From Rugosimonospora africana (GTDB lineage: Bacteria > Actinomycetota > Actinomycetes > Mycobacteriales > Micromonosporaceae), in NCBI RefSeq assembly GCF_016862975.1, contig NZ_BONZ01000075.1:1-64000 (forward strand): 64,000 nucleotides of DNA. The letters are read 5' to 3'. This document shows, piece after piece, positions 17,717 through 25,579 of this stretch. The stretch's first letter is position 1. Each line of letters begins with the position of its first letter. The translations under genes were made by a program, and so were the position numbers. The notes under the pieces were generated by a model. That model saw only the letters and a program-made list of their open reading frames with translations, had not been told where the DNA came from and searched no databases.

Positions 17717-18184
17717 GTGTGCCACCCGGGCGGTGCCGGTCATGCAGGCACCCTGCCCGCCCCGGAGGACACCCCAACCGGCGCCCCCACCGTGCGCCGC
17801 GACACCCTCCCCGAAGACGTGCTGTCCGTCGTACCCGCCACCGAAGACAAAACCCGGTCCGAGACAGTTGTTGTGCTCCTGAAGTCGTCCAAGACAGGAC
17901 TACCCGAGCACGTCGCCGAACACGTCATCGGCAAGTTCTGGTCCGCGTTGCGCGCGCTGGTCGCCGGCCATCTATCCATCCTGGGACCCGGGGTGCTACG
18001 GGCGCTCCGGATGCTGGCCGTGTTCACCTGCCCCGCCCCAGAGTCGCACCGCGAGGTGCACGAACACACCGTCGTCCCGTTGATGAACGATGCCCGCGGC
18101 ATCATCTCCGACGAGGTGAAGACTCGCGTCATCGCCCTATTGCCGAAGCTGTGGCGGCGCGGCCCCATCCCGAACGAGGCTTGA
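17717..18184 (+). CDS. Hypothetical protein
   Basis: Up to 155 residues; the start is uncertain (a GTG near 17792, before RRDTLPEDVLSVV, may be the real one). The C-terminal 120 residues look coded: TVVVLLKSSKTGLPEHVAEH, GKFWSALRALVAGHLSIL, VKTRVIALLPKLWRRG. No domain recognised. Predicted helical, no membrane segment. It might be a gene remnant. Confidence 0.4.
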   Translation: MCHPGGAGHAGTLPAPEDTPTGAPTVRRDTLPEDVLSVVPATEDKTRSETVVVLLKSSKTGLPEHVAEHVIGKFWSALRALVAGHLSILGPGVLRALRMLAVFTCPAPESHREVHEHTVVPLMNDARGIISDEVKTRVIALLPKLWRRGPIPNEA

Positions 18185-18230
18185 CTTCGGCGGTTTCCGC
18201 AGAGCAGACCCCAACGACGCAGCCTGACCG

Positions 18231-18539
18231 TCAACTCGTCTTCGCCCCACCCCCGCCAGGGCCGGTCTCCACGTTGCGGGCACGGTGGCGCCTGAAGGCC
18301 CGATCCTCCGAAAGGACCCGGATTCCTTCGGCATAGCCAATGTAGCTACCCATGGATACCGCCAACGGCAGCATCACTATTGAAAAAATCCTGCCCGCGT
18401 TGGTAGCGCCACGAACGAAGATGAAGCTCACCAGCATGATCGGCCCGAAGACCCCAAGACCGATCCCGATTGCCACACACATCCAGGCGGCCACCGTACG
18501 CGTCCTGGACCGGGGCATCAGGCTGGGAAACCGCTCCAT
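18231..18539 (-). CDS. Small membrane protein, two TM helices
   Basis: 102 residues. Two hydrophobic stretches, AAWMCVAIGIGLGVFGPIML and FSIVMLPLAVSMGSYIGYA, flank a short loop. The ends are basic. No family recognised. It lies immediately left of the IS630 element. Confidence 0.55.
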   Translation of the reverse strand: MERFPSLMPRSRTRTVAAWMCVAIGIGLGVFGPIMLVSFIFVRGATNAGRIFSIVMLPLAVSMGSYIGYAEGIRVLSEDRAFRRHRARNVETGPGGGGAKTS

Positions 18540-18593
18540 GGCCCTGACCTCTCGACGCCGCGCACCCTCTAGCCGAGCCTACGAGCCGGCGGC

Positions 18594-18620
18594 TTAGTGG
18601 TCGTCGCCGTTAATTCGTCG
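18594..18620. repeat. Left terminal inverted repeat of the IS630 element
   Basis: Begins TTAGTGGTCGTC and ends GTTAATTCGTCG. Pairs with 20185-20211 with three mismatches. The passenger ORF stop codon (18610-18612) is within it. Confidence 0.8.
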
Positions 18621-18960
18621 GGGGTTGGAGCCAGGCGGTGGGGTTGTTGAGGTAGAGGCCGCACGCGCAGTCGAGGGCTTCTTCGGGGCTGCCGGCGGGT
18701 AGGCCGCTGGGTAGGAAGTTGTCTTCGTAGCCGTCGCGGCTGGCCAGGTAGATCGCGAAGCCCCAGATGCTGGCCGAGCCGTTGAATCGCAGGCGGCATA
18801 GCGGCAGGGTCACGCCGCCTGCCAGTTGCCCGTCGATGTAGGCGAACACGCCGCGGTAGCGCACGTTGACCGCGGCCAGGGTCGGCCAGTGTGATTCGGC
18901 GTGGCGGGTCAGGCGTTGACGCAGGGTGGTCTTGGTCGATTCGAGTGGCGGCTTGGGCAC
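18610..18960 (-). CDS. Passenger protein of the IS630 element, function unknown
   Basis: 116 residues from GTG 18960 (VPKPPLESTKTTL). Recognisable segments are RHAESHWPTLAAVNVRYRG, FAYIDGQLAGGVTLPLCRLR, GSASIWGFAIYLASRDGYED and SPEEALDCACGLYLNN. It is a compact soluble protein with no known domain. The last residues and the stop are encoded by the terminal repeat, so the gene is an integral part of the element. It could be a transposition accessory or cargo; this is inference. Confidence 0.65.
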   Translation of the reverse strand: MPKPPLESTKTTLRQRLTRHAESHWPTLAAVNVRYRGVFAYIDGQLAGGVTLPLCRLRFNGSASIWGFAIYLASRDGYEDNFLPSGLPAGSPEEALDCACGLYLNNPTAWLQPPTN

Positions 18961-19026
18961 AGCGTCGATCCTGCCCCATCTACCGGCGTGTCGCTGACGG
19001 CGCCCCGAGCGGTGATCTGGCACAAC

Positions 19027-20181
19027 ATGCCGGTGCCTCTCACAACCCCCCACCAGATCGTGCTGACCACCGATGAGCGCGCCGCTCTGGTGGCGTTGAC
19101 ACGACCCACCGCCCAAGCCCGGATGCTGCTGCGGACACGAATCGTGCTCGCAGCAGCCGAGGGCGGCAGCAACGCCAGCATCGCCCGCGACCTGGGTATC
19201 TGTGAGGACACGGTGCGCAAGTGGCGCCGCCGGCATGCCCTACGGCGCCTCGGTGGGCTTGCCGATGCCCCGCGTCCGGGTCGGCCGCGCCGGTTCAGCC
19301 CGGTAGCACGGGCGCAGGTCACCGCGATCGCCTGTGAGCTGCCAGCCCTGCGGGGGATGCCGCTGTCACGCTGGTCGAGTTCCGAGCTGGCCTGCGAGAC
19401 GATCGAGGCCGGCGTGGTGGACGACATCTCGCCGTCCACAGTGCGCCGCTGGTTGGCCGCTGACGCGATCAAGCCCTGGCAGTACCGGTCCTGGATCGCT
19501 CCCCGCGCACCGGACTTCGCCAGCAGGGCGGCCGTGGTTCTTGATCTGTACGCCCGTGTCTTCGATGGTCAGCCGTTAGGTCCCGGCGATTACGTGCTGT
19601 GCGCGGATGAGAAGACGTCCATCCAGGCCCGCTGCCGCTGCCACCCGAGCCTGCCGCCGGGGCGAGCACGGATGATGCGGGTCGAGCACGAGTACCAGCG
19701 AGGCGGCGCTCTGGCCTACCTCGCGGCGTGGGACGTGCACCGGGGCAAGGTGTTCGGCCGCTGCGAACCCACCACGGGCATCGCCCCCTTCGCCCGGCTG
19801 GTCGAACAAGTCATGACGCTCGAGCCATACGCCAGCGCCGCCAGGGTGTTCTGGATCGTGGACAACGGCTCGTCCCACCGCGGCCAGACCGCGATCGGCC
19901 GAATGCGCAATCGCTGGCCTACCGCCCGGATAGTGCACACCCCGGTACACGCGAGCTGGTTGAATCAGTGCGAGATCTACTTCTCGATCGTGCAACGCAA
20001 AGTGATCACACCCAACGACTTCAACGAGCTCGCCGATGTGGAGAACCGGTTGATCGCCTTCCAGGACCTCTACAACCTCGCCGCGAGGCCCTTCAACTGG
20101 AGATACACGAAGACGGACCTCGACATCCTCCTCACTCGCATCGCCGCCCACGAGTCAGGCGTTTCGGCGGTTGCCGAGTAA
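19027..20181 (+). CDS. IS630-family DDE transposase
   Basis: 384 residues from ATG 19027. The N-terminal HTH (about 45-75) includes SNASIARDLGICEDTVRKW. The DDE catalytic triad is visible as D194 (LCADEKTS), D279 (FWIVDNGSSHRG) and E316 (NQCEIYFS). HTPVHASWLNQ is the conserved IS630 block before the Glu. Length is normal and there is no internal stop, so the enzyme could be active. Confidence 0.92.
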   Translation: MPVPLTTPHQIVLTTDERAALVALTRPTAQARMLLRTRIVLAAAEGGSNASIARDLGICEDTVRKWRRRHALRRLGGLADAPRPGRPRRFSPVARAQVTAIACELPALRGMPLSRWSSSELACETIEAGVVDDISPSTVRRWLAADAIKPWQYRSWIAPRAPDFASRAAVVLDLYARVFDGQPLGPGDYVLCADEKTSIQARCRCHPSLPPGRARMMRVEHEYQRGGALAYLAAWDVHRGKVFGRCEPTTGIAPFARLVEQVMTLEPYASAARVFWIVDNGSSHRGQTAIGRMRNRWPTARIVHTPVHASWLNQCEIYFSIVQRKVITPNDFNELADVENRLIAFQDLYNLAARPFNWRYTKTDLDILLTRIAAHESGVSAVAE

Positions 20182-20184
20182 CCG

Positions 20185-20211
20185 CGACGAATTAACGACG
20201 ACGACCGCTTA
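20185..20211. repeat. Right terminal inverted repeat of the IS630 element
   Basis: CGACGAATTAACG through ACCGCTTA, the complement of the left end with three mismatches. It lies three bases after the transposase stop and 12 bases from the next gene's stop at 20224. Confidence 0.8.
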
Positions 20212-20223
20212 GCACCGCGGCGT

Positions 20224-20973
20224 TCATCGCGTCGTCGTTGAGCGAGTTGTCTGCGTGTGCTTGGGCACGGCGCCTACGGTGGCGCGCCAGTGCTTTTCGG
20301 TGGCACGGAGGATGTCGTTGCCGAGTTGTTCGAGGAATCGACCCGCGGTGGCGAGCCGGGTTCCAACAGCGGTGTCGGTCCCGAAGATGTCGGCGCCGCG
20401 TAGGGCGGTCGTGGCGAATCGCTGGTTAGCGCGGACACCGACCACCGCGGAGCGAAGGCCGGCGTTGTCGTCGAGGAAGTACCGGTGGCGCCGGCTCTGA
20501 CTGTCGCGGCCGCGGCGGATCAGCCCGTGCTGTTGCAGCAGACCGACCGCGTGCGAGATGGTCGCAGCGCTGACCTGTAGGTGCTGCGCCAGTTCGGCGG
20601 CGGTGCGGCTGCCGGTCTCGGAGGTGAACAGACAGGCCATCACACCAGCGGCGGTACGCGGCATACCGGTCTCAATGAGGACCGCGGTGAGGTCAGCCAT
20701 AAACGCGGCCGCCGCATCGGGGTCGGGGCCGCTACGCTCGCCGGCCCGCCGGGCGGCTGCCGGCGGGCGGGGGCTGCGCCGAGCGCGGTGGGTGGTAGCG
20801 AGCTGGGCCAGGTCCGAGCGGTAGCGGCCCGGCCCGCCGTTGCGCCCGACCTCGCGGCTCACCGTCGAGGTGGGACGGCCCAGCCGGCGGGCGATCCCGG
20901 CGTAGTCCAAGCCCTGCGCCAAGCCTACGGCGATCTGCCGCCGGTCGGCTTTGGTCAGCCTGCGTCCTGGCAT
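20224..20973 (-). CDS. Regulator: IS30-type HTH fused to a MarR/GbsR-like winged HTH
   Basis: 249 residues from ATG 20973, preceded by GGAGGAG. Residues 1-50 (LTKADRRQIAVGLAQGLDYA, GIARRLGRPTSTVSREV) are the HTH_38 domain known from IS30 transposases and here part of a regulator. Residues about 85-180 form a GbsR/MarR-type winged HTH (GVMACLFTSETGSRTAAELA, QHLQVSAATISHAVGLLQQH, GLIRRGRDSQSRRHRYFLDD). The C-terminus is helical. It is divergent from the 21380 gene across 407 bases containing a TTGCAATG/CATTGCAA pair. The two HTHs suggest binding to paired or bipartite sites. The IS630 element sits right behind its stop. Confidence 0.8.
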   Translation of the reverse strand: MPGRRLTKADRRQIAVGLAQGLDYAGIARRLGRPTSTVSREVGRNGGPGRYRSDLAQLATTHRARRSPRPPAAARRAGERSGPDPDAAAAFMADLTAVLIETGMPRTAAGVMACLFTSETGSRTAAELAQHLQVSAATISHAVGLLQQHGLIRRGRDSQSRRHRYFLDDNAGLRSAVVGVRANQRFATTALRGADIFGTDTAVGTRLATAGRFLEQLGNDILRATEKHWRATVGAVPKHTQTTRSTTTR

Positions 20974-21032
20974 CCGGCCGGCTCCTCCGCTTCGGTCGTC
21001 TCGACGCCAGTATGCGAGCTAGTCGTCAACCG

Positions 21033-21079
21033 TTGCAATGGGCGGCGTCGGTGTGCATTAACCTTCACTGTCATTGCAA
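21033..21079. promoter_or_regulatory. Inverted TTGCAATG/CATTGCAA pair, candidate operator
   Basis: TTGCAATG at 21033-21040 and its complement at 21072-21079, 31 bases apart, in the AT-richer divergent region between the regulator at 20973 and the 21380 gene. The rest of 20974-21379 shows no gene. Confidence 0.4.
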
Positions 21080-21379
21080 TCGCCGATTGATGCAGCGAAC
21101 AGCGAAAACAATGCGAATTCAGCAGAGACTTCGTTGACCGGTGTTTCGCACTCTGCCTAACGTTGGTGCCCGACAGCTGGACAACAGCACTCGGCGGTCT
21201 CCCCTTGGCAGGCGGGGTACCAGCATGGCCGAGCCCGCCGTCGAGCGAGCGGGAGGCGCTGCGAGCGGGCGGATCCGGGCACCCCTGGATCCGTGGGGTG
21301 GCCCGTCGGCGATGTTCCGCCGCGACGAGTCGGATATCGAGCGGTGACCGCGCGCGGTCACACTAGTGAGGAGCGATAC

Positions 21380-22348
21380 ATGCGTGCCAAAGGCATCACT
21401 TACGACACCGGCTTCACTCCCGGTGGACGCAGTTCGCGGCCCGTCTTCGACGCCGACGCGGTTCGACGGGAGATCCGTGTCATCGCCGACGATCTGCACT
21501 GCGATGCCGTGCGGATCACCGGCGGCGATCCCGAGCGGCTAGCGATCGCCGCCCGGCATGCCTCCGACGCTGGGCTGGAGGTCTGGTTCTCCCCGTTCCC
21601 CTGCGAACTGCCCGCAACGGAGCTGCTGCCGTACTTCGCCGACTGCGCGGACCGCGCCCAGGAGGTGGGAGCCGACGTCTTCGTCGCCGGCTGCGAGCTG
21701 AGCCTGTTCGCCGCCGGTTTCCTCCCCGGAGACGACAGCCTCGCCAGGATCAAGGCCCTAGCCAGCGGCTGCCCCGAGGCAGCGACCCGGCTCGCCGAGA
21801 TCCCTGCCCGGTTGGACGCCGTGCTGGCCGACACCGCGGCGACGGTGCGCGAACGGTTCCGCGGCAAAGTCACCTACGCCTCCGGAACATGGGAACAGAT
21901 CGATTGGACGCCCTTCGACATCGTGAGCGCCGACGCCTACGGCGACACCAGCGACGCCTTCCGCCAAGGCGTGCAGGAATACCTCCAGCACGGCAAACCG
22001 CTCGCGGCGACCGAGTTCGGCTGCTGCACCTACCGAGGCGCGGCCCAACGCGGCGGCATCGGCTGGATGGATGTCGTCGATCACGACGCCGACCCGCCCC
22101 ATATCAAGGGGGACTACATCCGCGATGAGGAAGAACAGGCCCACTACCTGCGCGAGATGATCGCCCTCTTCGACGAGGAAGGCGTGGACACCGCCTTCTG
22201 GTTCACCTTCGCCGGCTACGAGTACCCGCACCACGCCGACCCGCGCTTCGACCTCGACATAGCCTCCTACGGGGTATGCAAACTCATGCCCGACGGCAGC
22301 CTCGCCCCCAAGCGGTCCTTCCACGCCATGGCCAAGGCATACCAATGA
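21380..22348 (+). CDS. Conserved actinobacterial protein of the 'abortive infection' annotation group, TIM-barrel-like
   Basis: 322 residues from ATG 21380 with GAGGAG upstream. It begins MRAKGITYDTGFTPGGRSS and has alternating strand-helix units: DAVRITGGDPERLAIAARHA, GLEVWFSPFPCELPATELLP, FDIVSADAYGDTSDAFRQG, LAATEFGCCTYRGAAQRGG, DTAFWFTFAGYEYPHH. The TEFGC and WFTFAGYEYP strands look like the barrel ends of glycosidase-like TIM folds. Homologues are commonly labelled abortive infection protein in actinomycetes, but I know of no proven phage defence role. Divergent from the two-HTH regulator. Confidence 0.65.
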   Translation: MRAKGITYDTGFTPGGRSSRPVFDADAVRREIRVIADDLHCDAVRITGGDPERLAIAARHASDAGLEVWFSPFPCELPATELLPYFADCADRAQEVGADVFVAGCELSLFAAGFLPGDDSLARIKALASGCPEAATRLAEIPARLDAVLADTAATVRERFRGKVTYASGTWEQIDWTPFDIVSADAYGDTSDAFRQGVQEYLQHGKPLAATEFGCCTYRGAAQRGGIGWMDVVDHDADPPHIKGDYIRDEEEQAHYLREMIALFDEEGVDTAFWFTFAGYEYPHHADPRFDLDIASYGVCKLMPDGSLAPKRSFHAMAKAYQ

Positions 22349-22551
22349 AGCGCCGCAAAGCTACCCGGCGAACACCACATAATCGGCAGAGGCGGACGTT
22401 TCGAGCAGTGACAGGAGCCGACGACGCACGCTGATATGACGTGCTGGCCGCCCAGCAACCGGTGCTGCCACCCACGACCGCAATGTCAGCGCCGCAAAAG
22501 TCCTCGCTTCCGGCGAGGATTAGCGCATGGTTGGAACCGGACGTCGCAGAC

Positions 22552-22849
22552 CTGGCCCACCGCCAGGATGATTCACACCCCGGTACATGCCAGTTGGCTG
22601 AATCAATGCGAGATCTACTTCTCGGTCGTGCAACGCAAAGTGGTCACACCCAACGACTTCGACGACCTCGCCGACGTGGAGAACCGGTTGACCGCCTTCC
22701 AGGACCTCTACAACCTCGCGGCAAGGCCGTTCAACTGGAGGTACACGAAGAAGGACCTCGACATCCCCTCACCCACATCGCCGCCCACGAGTCAGGCGTT
22801 TCGGCAGTTGCCGCGTGATCCCCGACGAATTAACGATCAGGACCACTTA
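22552..22849 (+). pseudogene. IS630-family remnant: transposase 3' end plus right repeat
   Basis: MIHTPVHASWLNQCEIYFS through FNWRYTKKDLDI matches the C-terminus of the intact transposase at 19027, then a frameshift near 22765 precedes HIAAHESGVSAVAA. The right repeat (22823-22849) is present. The left three quarters are missing. The upstream DNA 22349-22551 holds no gene; it has two copies of GCGCCGCAAA and a small GC hairpin near 22500. Confidence 0.85.
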
Positions 22850-22882
22850 GCCACGCAGTTAGTCACTCAGAGACGACGAAAT

Positions 22883-22907
22883 GGCATATCCATCGATGGA
22901 ATATGCC
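22883..22907. terminator. AT-containing hairpin next to the IS630 remnant
   Basis: GGCATATCCA and TGGAATATGCC pair with one bulged base around TCGA. Unusually AT-rich for the window. It could be a terminator or part of an old attachment region. Confidence 0.35.
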
Positions 22908-22911
22908 CTTT

Positions 22912-22958
22912 GACCCGCGTCGGGACGGCGGCATTTGAACCCACGATCCCTTGACCCC
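22912..22958 (-). other. tRNA 3'-half-like scrap, possible attachment-site relic
   Basis: On the minus strand the sequence reads GGGTCAAGGGATCGTGG then GTTCAAATGCCGCC then GTCCCGAC. The GTTCAAAT T-loop, a T-stem with four of five pairs and a GC-rich 3' end resemble the last 40-45 bases of a tRNA gene, the usual att core of integrating elements. There is no 5' half or cloverleaf, so it is not a functional tRNA. It could be coincidence. Confidence 0.3.
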
Positions 22959-23083
22959 CAGGCTTGATCCAGCTCCACTGTGGAGTGTCGCCTCGTGTCG
23001 GCCTATACCCTCACATCCAATGGACCAGCCAATACTAACACGTCTGTGTACTGGCCTGTATTACGTCATGTTGCCGCATCCAG

Positions 23084-23266
23084 TTGGAGTTGATCTCCGC
23101 TGTGACCATTCTCAACATGGCCTCCACCGCTGGCCTCATGGCACATGCCGGGCGCGTCCTCGCGCATCGCCAGGCCGGTGCCGACCACGTCTGCCTCCAT
23201 ATCGTCGGCGCCGGCTCAGGCATGCCGCTGCCCGAGGAGCGTGAACTGGCCACGCTCGCCTCCTGA
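23084..23266 (+). pseudogene. LLM/F420-dependent oxidoreductase, C-terminal fragment
   Basis: The end of the frame (RVLAHRQAGADHVCLHIVGA, then PLPEERELATLA) matches the C-terminus of luciferase-like F420-dependent oxidoreductases, where an AHRAAGADHV block is followed by PL..WRELA. No upstream barrel sequence is present, so it is a relic. 22959-23083 and 23267-23469 contain nothing else recognisable. Confidence 0.5.
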
Positions 23267-23469
23267 CCACAGCCGTCCGCCTCCGGCCCCGGCCACAGCT
23301 ACTGCAGCCGCGACAGGTGCGGGATCCCCGGTGGCTGAGGCGACCACGATGGGGCCGAGGTCTACCGTAAGCGGCTGCCCCAACGGATCGTCCCCCAACG
23401 AGTACACGCCGATGAACGTGCCAACGCCGCAGATCATGCGTTGGCACGGTGGCCGACGGCGGCGGCACA

Positions 23470-24864
23470 CTAGCCGCTGAGAGACGACAGCGGCATCGCG
23501 AACAGCACGCGCCGCCGCACAGCGGGCGCAATCCAGTGCATTTTCCCATTGGTCGCCCATTCCGTCTGTGACCAGACAGTCTCACCCCAGAGCGAGATGC
23601 CCTCCGAGTGCTGCGCCCAGCAGGCATCGCTCGGAACGGAGTCGCAACTGAACGTCGCGCCCGCGGTGGTGGCGTTGAGCCGGTTCATGATGCCGTGCTG
23701 GCCCTCCGAACCTCGGGCGTCAGCGACATAATACTGCCCGGCGTGTGACATCGAGCCCTGGATGCCTACGATCGGGGTCTCATACACTTCGGACGCGACC
23801 GCCTGTCCGCTGGCATTGAGGCTGAGGTTGCCATCGCTGCCGAAGTTGTAGCGGATCAGCCGGGCCGGTTGCGTCCCGCCCGAGCTGAACCAGTCGTTGA
23901 CCAGCAGGCTCACGGGAGAGGTGCTGCGGTCGAGCGAGCCGGCGTCGAAGCACGGAACGGCGGTGTCGGTCGAGGGATTGCACGCCACCCCGGAAGCGAC
24001 GCTGTAGGAGCCGATCGCCGGCATCACGTACTGGTAGCCGCCTGCCGCGTACCCCCCGGAAACCTTGCCCACCGCGGTCGAGTTGACCTGCGCCTGAAGG
24101 ATCTGCGACATCGAGAACACGTAGATCTGGTTGTTGTCGGCGTCGCCCCAGTGCGCGGTCACGAACAGCTTGTCGCCGTACCACGCCATCCCGCCGAGGT
24201 GCGAGATTAGCGGGCGGAAGTTGGTGCCGCCCGAGGTCGGAACCACGAGAAACACCCAGCGGTACGTGAAGTTGGTGGGGTCGTTGGCGTTGATGAACGC
24301 AACCCTGGCCCAATCGTCCATGCTGGCGTTGTGGCCGGCCGGTTCCGGATTGCCGTTGTAGGACCACCCCGACAGGATCACCTTGTCGCCGCCGTACAAC
24401 CCGTCGGCCTCGGCGTCGCCGGATGTCGTTATGCCCTGCGGCAGCCACAGCTGCGTCGCGGCGTCACCGGCTTCCCAACAGTACGCCGCCGTGGCGGAGG
24501 GGTTGATCGGGAGCGCCTCCTGCTCCGTGGCGCTGCATGAGGTGGTCATCGAGTGGTTGGCGCTGGCGAGCACCTGGTGCACCGTTCGCAGCGGCATCTC
24601 GCTGTCGAGTTGCGCCAGCGTCGCCGCGGCGTCGTTGTGCGGCACCAGCGCCGTCTTGGCCAGGTCAGCGGCCGAGGTGAGCGGCGTGAGCGCCGGCGGC
24701 GCCGAGGCCAAGTCACCCCCGCTGGGAACGGGAAGCCCGTCCGCGTGGGCGGCGCTGGCCGGAACCGCGGTCGCCGCGGCCACCAGGAAAGCGATGACCG
24801 CCGGTCGAATCCACGATGGACGGACGGTGGCGGCGGCTACTGGGTTGCGTTTGAAGATTGACAT
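23470..24864 (-). CDS. Large secreted protein of unknown function
   Basis: 464 residues from ATG 24864, with GGAGG 11 bases upstream; the frame is open to 24930. The signal peptide (RPAVIAFLVAAATAVPASAA) cleaves near ASAAHA. The mature protein is rich in Gly, Ser, Asn and Trp: GDKVILSGWSYNGNPEPAG, HLGGMAWYGDKLFVTAHWGD, QIYVFSMSQILQ, YYVADARGSEGQHGIMN. The repeated strand-like units and 'GGMAWYGDKLFV' style suggest a beta-propeller-type extracellular fold, which is my inference. Paired Cys residues occur in CNPSTDTAVPC and CDSVPSDAC. It lies downstream of the glycan locus on the same strand and may be part of it. Confidence 0.6.
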   Translation of the reverse strand: MSIFKRNPVAAATVRPSWIRPAVIAFLVAAATAVPASAAHADGLPVPSGGDLASAPPALTPLTSAADLAKTALVPHNDAAATLAQLDSEMPLRTVHQVLASANHSMTTSCSATEQEALPINPSATAAYCWEAGDAATQLWLPQGITTSGDAEADGLYGGDKVILSGWSYNGNPEPAGHNASMDDWARVAFINANDPTNFTYRWVFLVVPTSGGTNFRPLISHLGGMAWYGDKLFVTAHWGDADNNQIYVFSMSQILQAQVNSTAVGKVSGGYAAGGYQYVMPAIGSYSVASGVACNPSTDTAVPCFDAGSLDRSTSPVSLLVNDWFSSGGTQPARLIRYNFGSDGNLSLNASGQAVASEVYETPIVGIQGSMSHAGQYYVADARGSEGQHGIMNRLNATTAGATFSCDSVPSDACWAQHSEGISLWGETVWSQTEWATNGKMHWIAPAVRRRVLFAMPLSSLSG

Positions 24865-24984
24865 TGGCAATTTCGGCCTCCATTGCATAGAAGCTATCTG
24901 CCTCCCTTGACGGCGCCATACAGGACGCATACCGGTACACCGGATCTCTACGATCTATCCATTGAACGTCTATGATGAACCCCG

Positions 24985-25450
24985 TTGACTGAACCGCTGC
25001 GCCCCGTCGGCCGAGCCAGCCTATCCGCCGCAGAACTCCCAACTTGGTGAGCATCTGCACCGCCGTCGTGTACACCCCTTGCAGGGACGATGCGGCGGCA
25101 ACGTCGTCCACGTAGGTCAGCGAGGCCGTCAGGGACTTACTGCCGTCGGGCGTGCTGTACATCAGCGTCGCGTAGCCCTGGACGCTGCCGTTGTGGTTGA
25201 TCAGGATGGTGCCGCTGCAGTTCGCGTCCGCGTGCAGCTCGAACAACCCGAGGCCGTGGTCGCTCGTCGGGTCGCTGGTCGCGTGCGGCTTGAGCATCTC
25301 GGCCAGCAACGGGCGTGGCAGAAGCCTCCCGCCCAGCAATGCGGAGATGAACGTGTTGAGATCCTTGGTAGTCGAGATCATCTCACCGGCGCTGGAGATC
25401 CAGGAGGGATTCTGGCGGGTGATGTCGACCGTCCGCGTGGGCGGCGCCGA
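24985..25450 (-). pseudogene. Serine hydrolase (beta-lactamase/DD-peptidase fold), C-terminal remnant
   Basis: The frame contains VDITRQNPSWISSAGEMIST, TKDLNTFISALLGGRLLP, HGLGLFELHADANCSG, and ILINHNGSVQGYATLMYSTP with HNGS in place of the HxG triad. These match the C-terminal half of D-Ala-D-Ala carboxypeptidase/esterase-type serine hydrolases. The SxxK half and a sensible stop are missing. It lies between the secreted protein and the glycosidase at 25580. Confidence 0.75.
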
Positions 25451-25529
25451 GGCGGCCGACGAAGCTCGACGACCCGTGGTCGAAGCGGTACACCCAGGCG
25501 CCGTCGAGTGGCGCTGCCACGGACCAACA

Positions 25530-25567
25530 CAGCGGGCCTGCAGCACATGAGCGCTACAGGCCCGCTG
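25530..25567 (-). terminator. Hairpin after the secreted glycosidase
   Basis: 11-bp perfect arms CAGCGGGCCTG and CAGGCCCGCTG with a 16-base loop, 12 bases downstream of the minus-strand stop at 25580. Confidence 0.6.
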
Positions 25568-25579
25568 GGCCGAACAGTG

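Larger units (their letters stand above)
18594..20211 (+). mobile_element. Complete IS630-family element with a passenger gene
   Basis: 27-base terminal inverted repeats match at 24 of 27 positions by eye (left 18594-18620, right 20185-20211). Inside are a full-length DDE transposase (+) and a 116-residue passenger ORF (-), arranged divergently with 66 bases between starts. The passenger stop lies inside the left repeat and the transposase stop ends three bases before the right repeat, so the element is fully packed. A related right end is present at 22552-22849. Confidence 0.8.

Noticed and set aside
22912-22958. Functional tRNA gene
   Set aside because: Only a T-arm-like and 3'-end-like stretch exists; no 5' half, D-arm or anticodon arm.
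24131-24361. Plus-strand frames opposite the secreted protein
   Set aside because: Antisense shadows with no RBS or motif.
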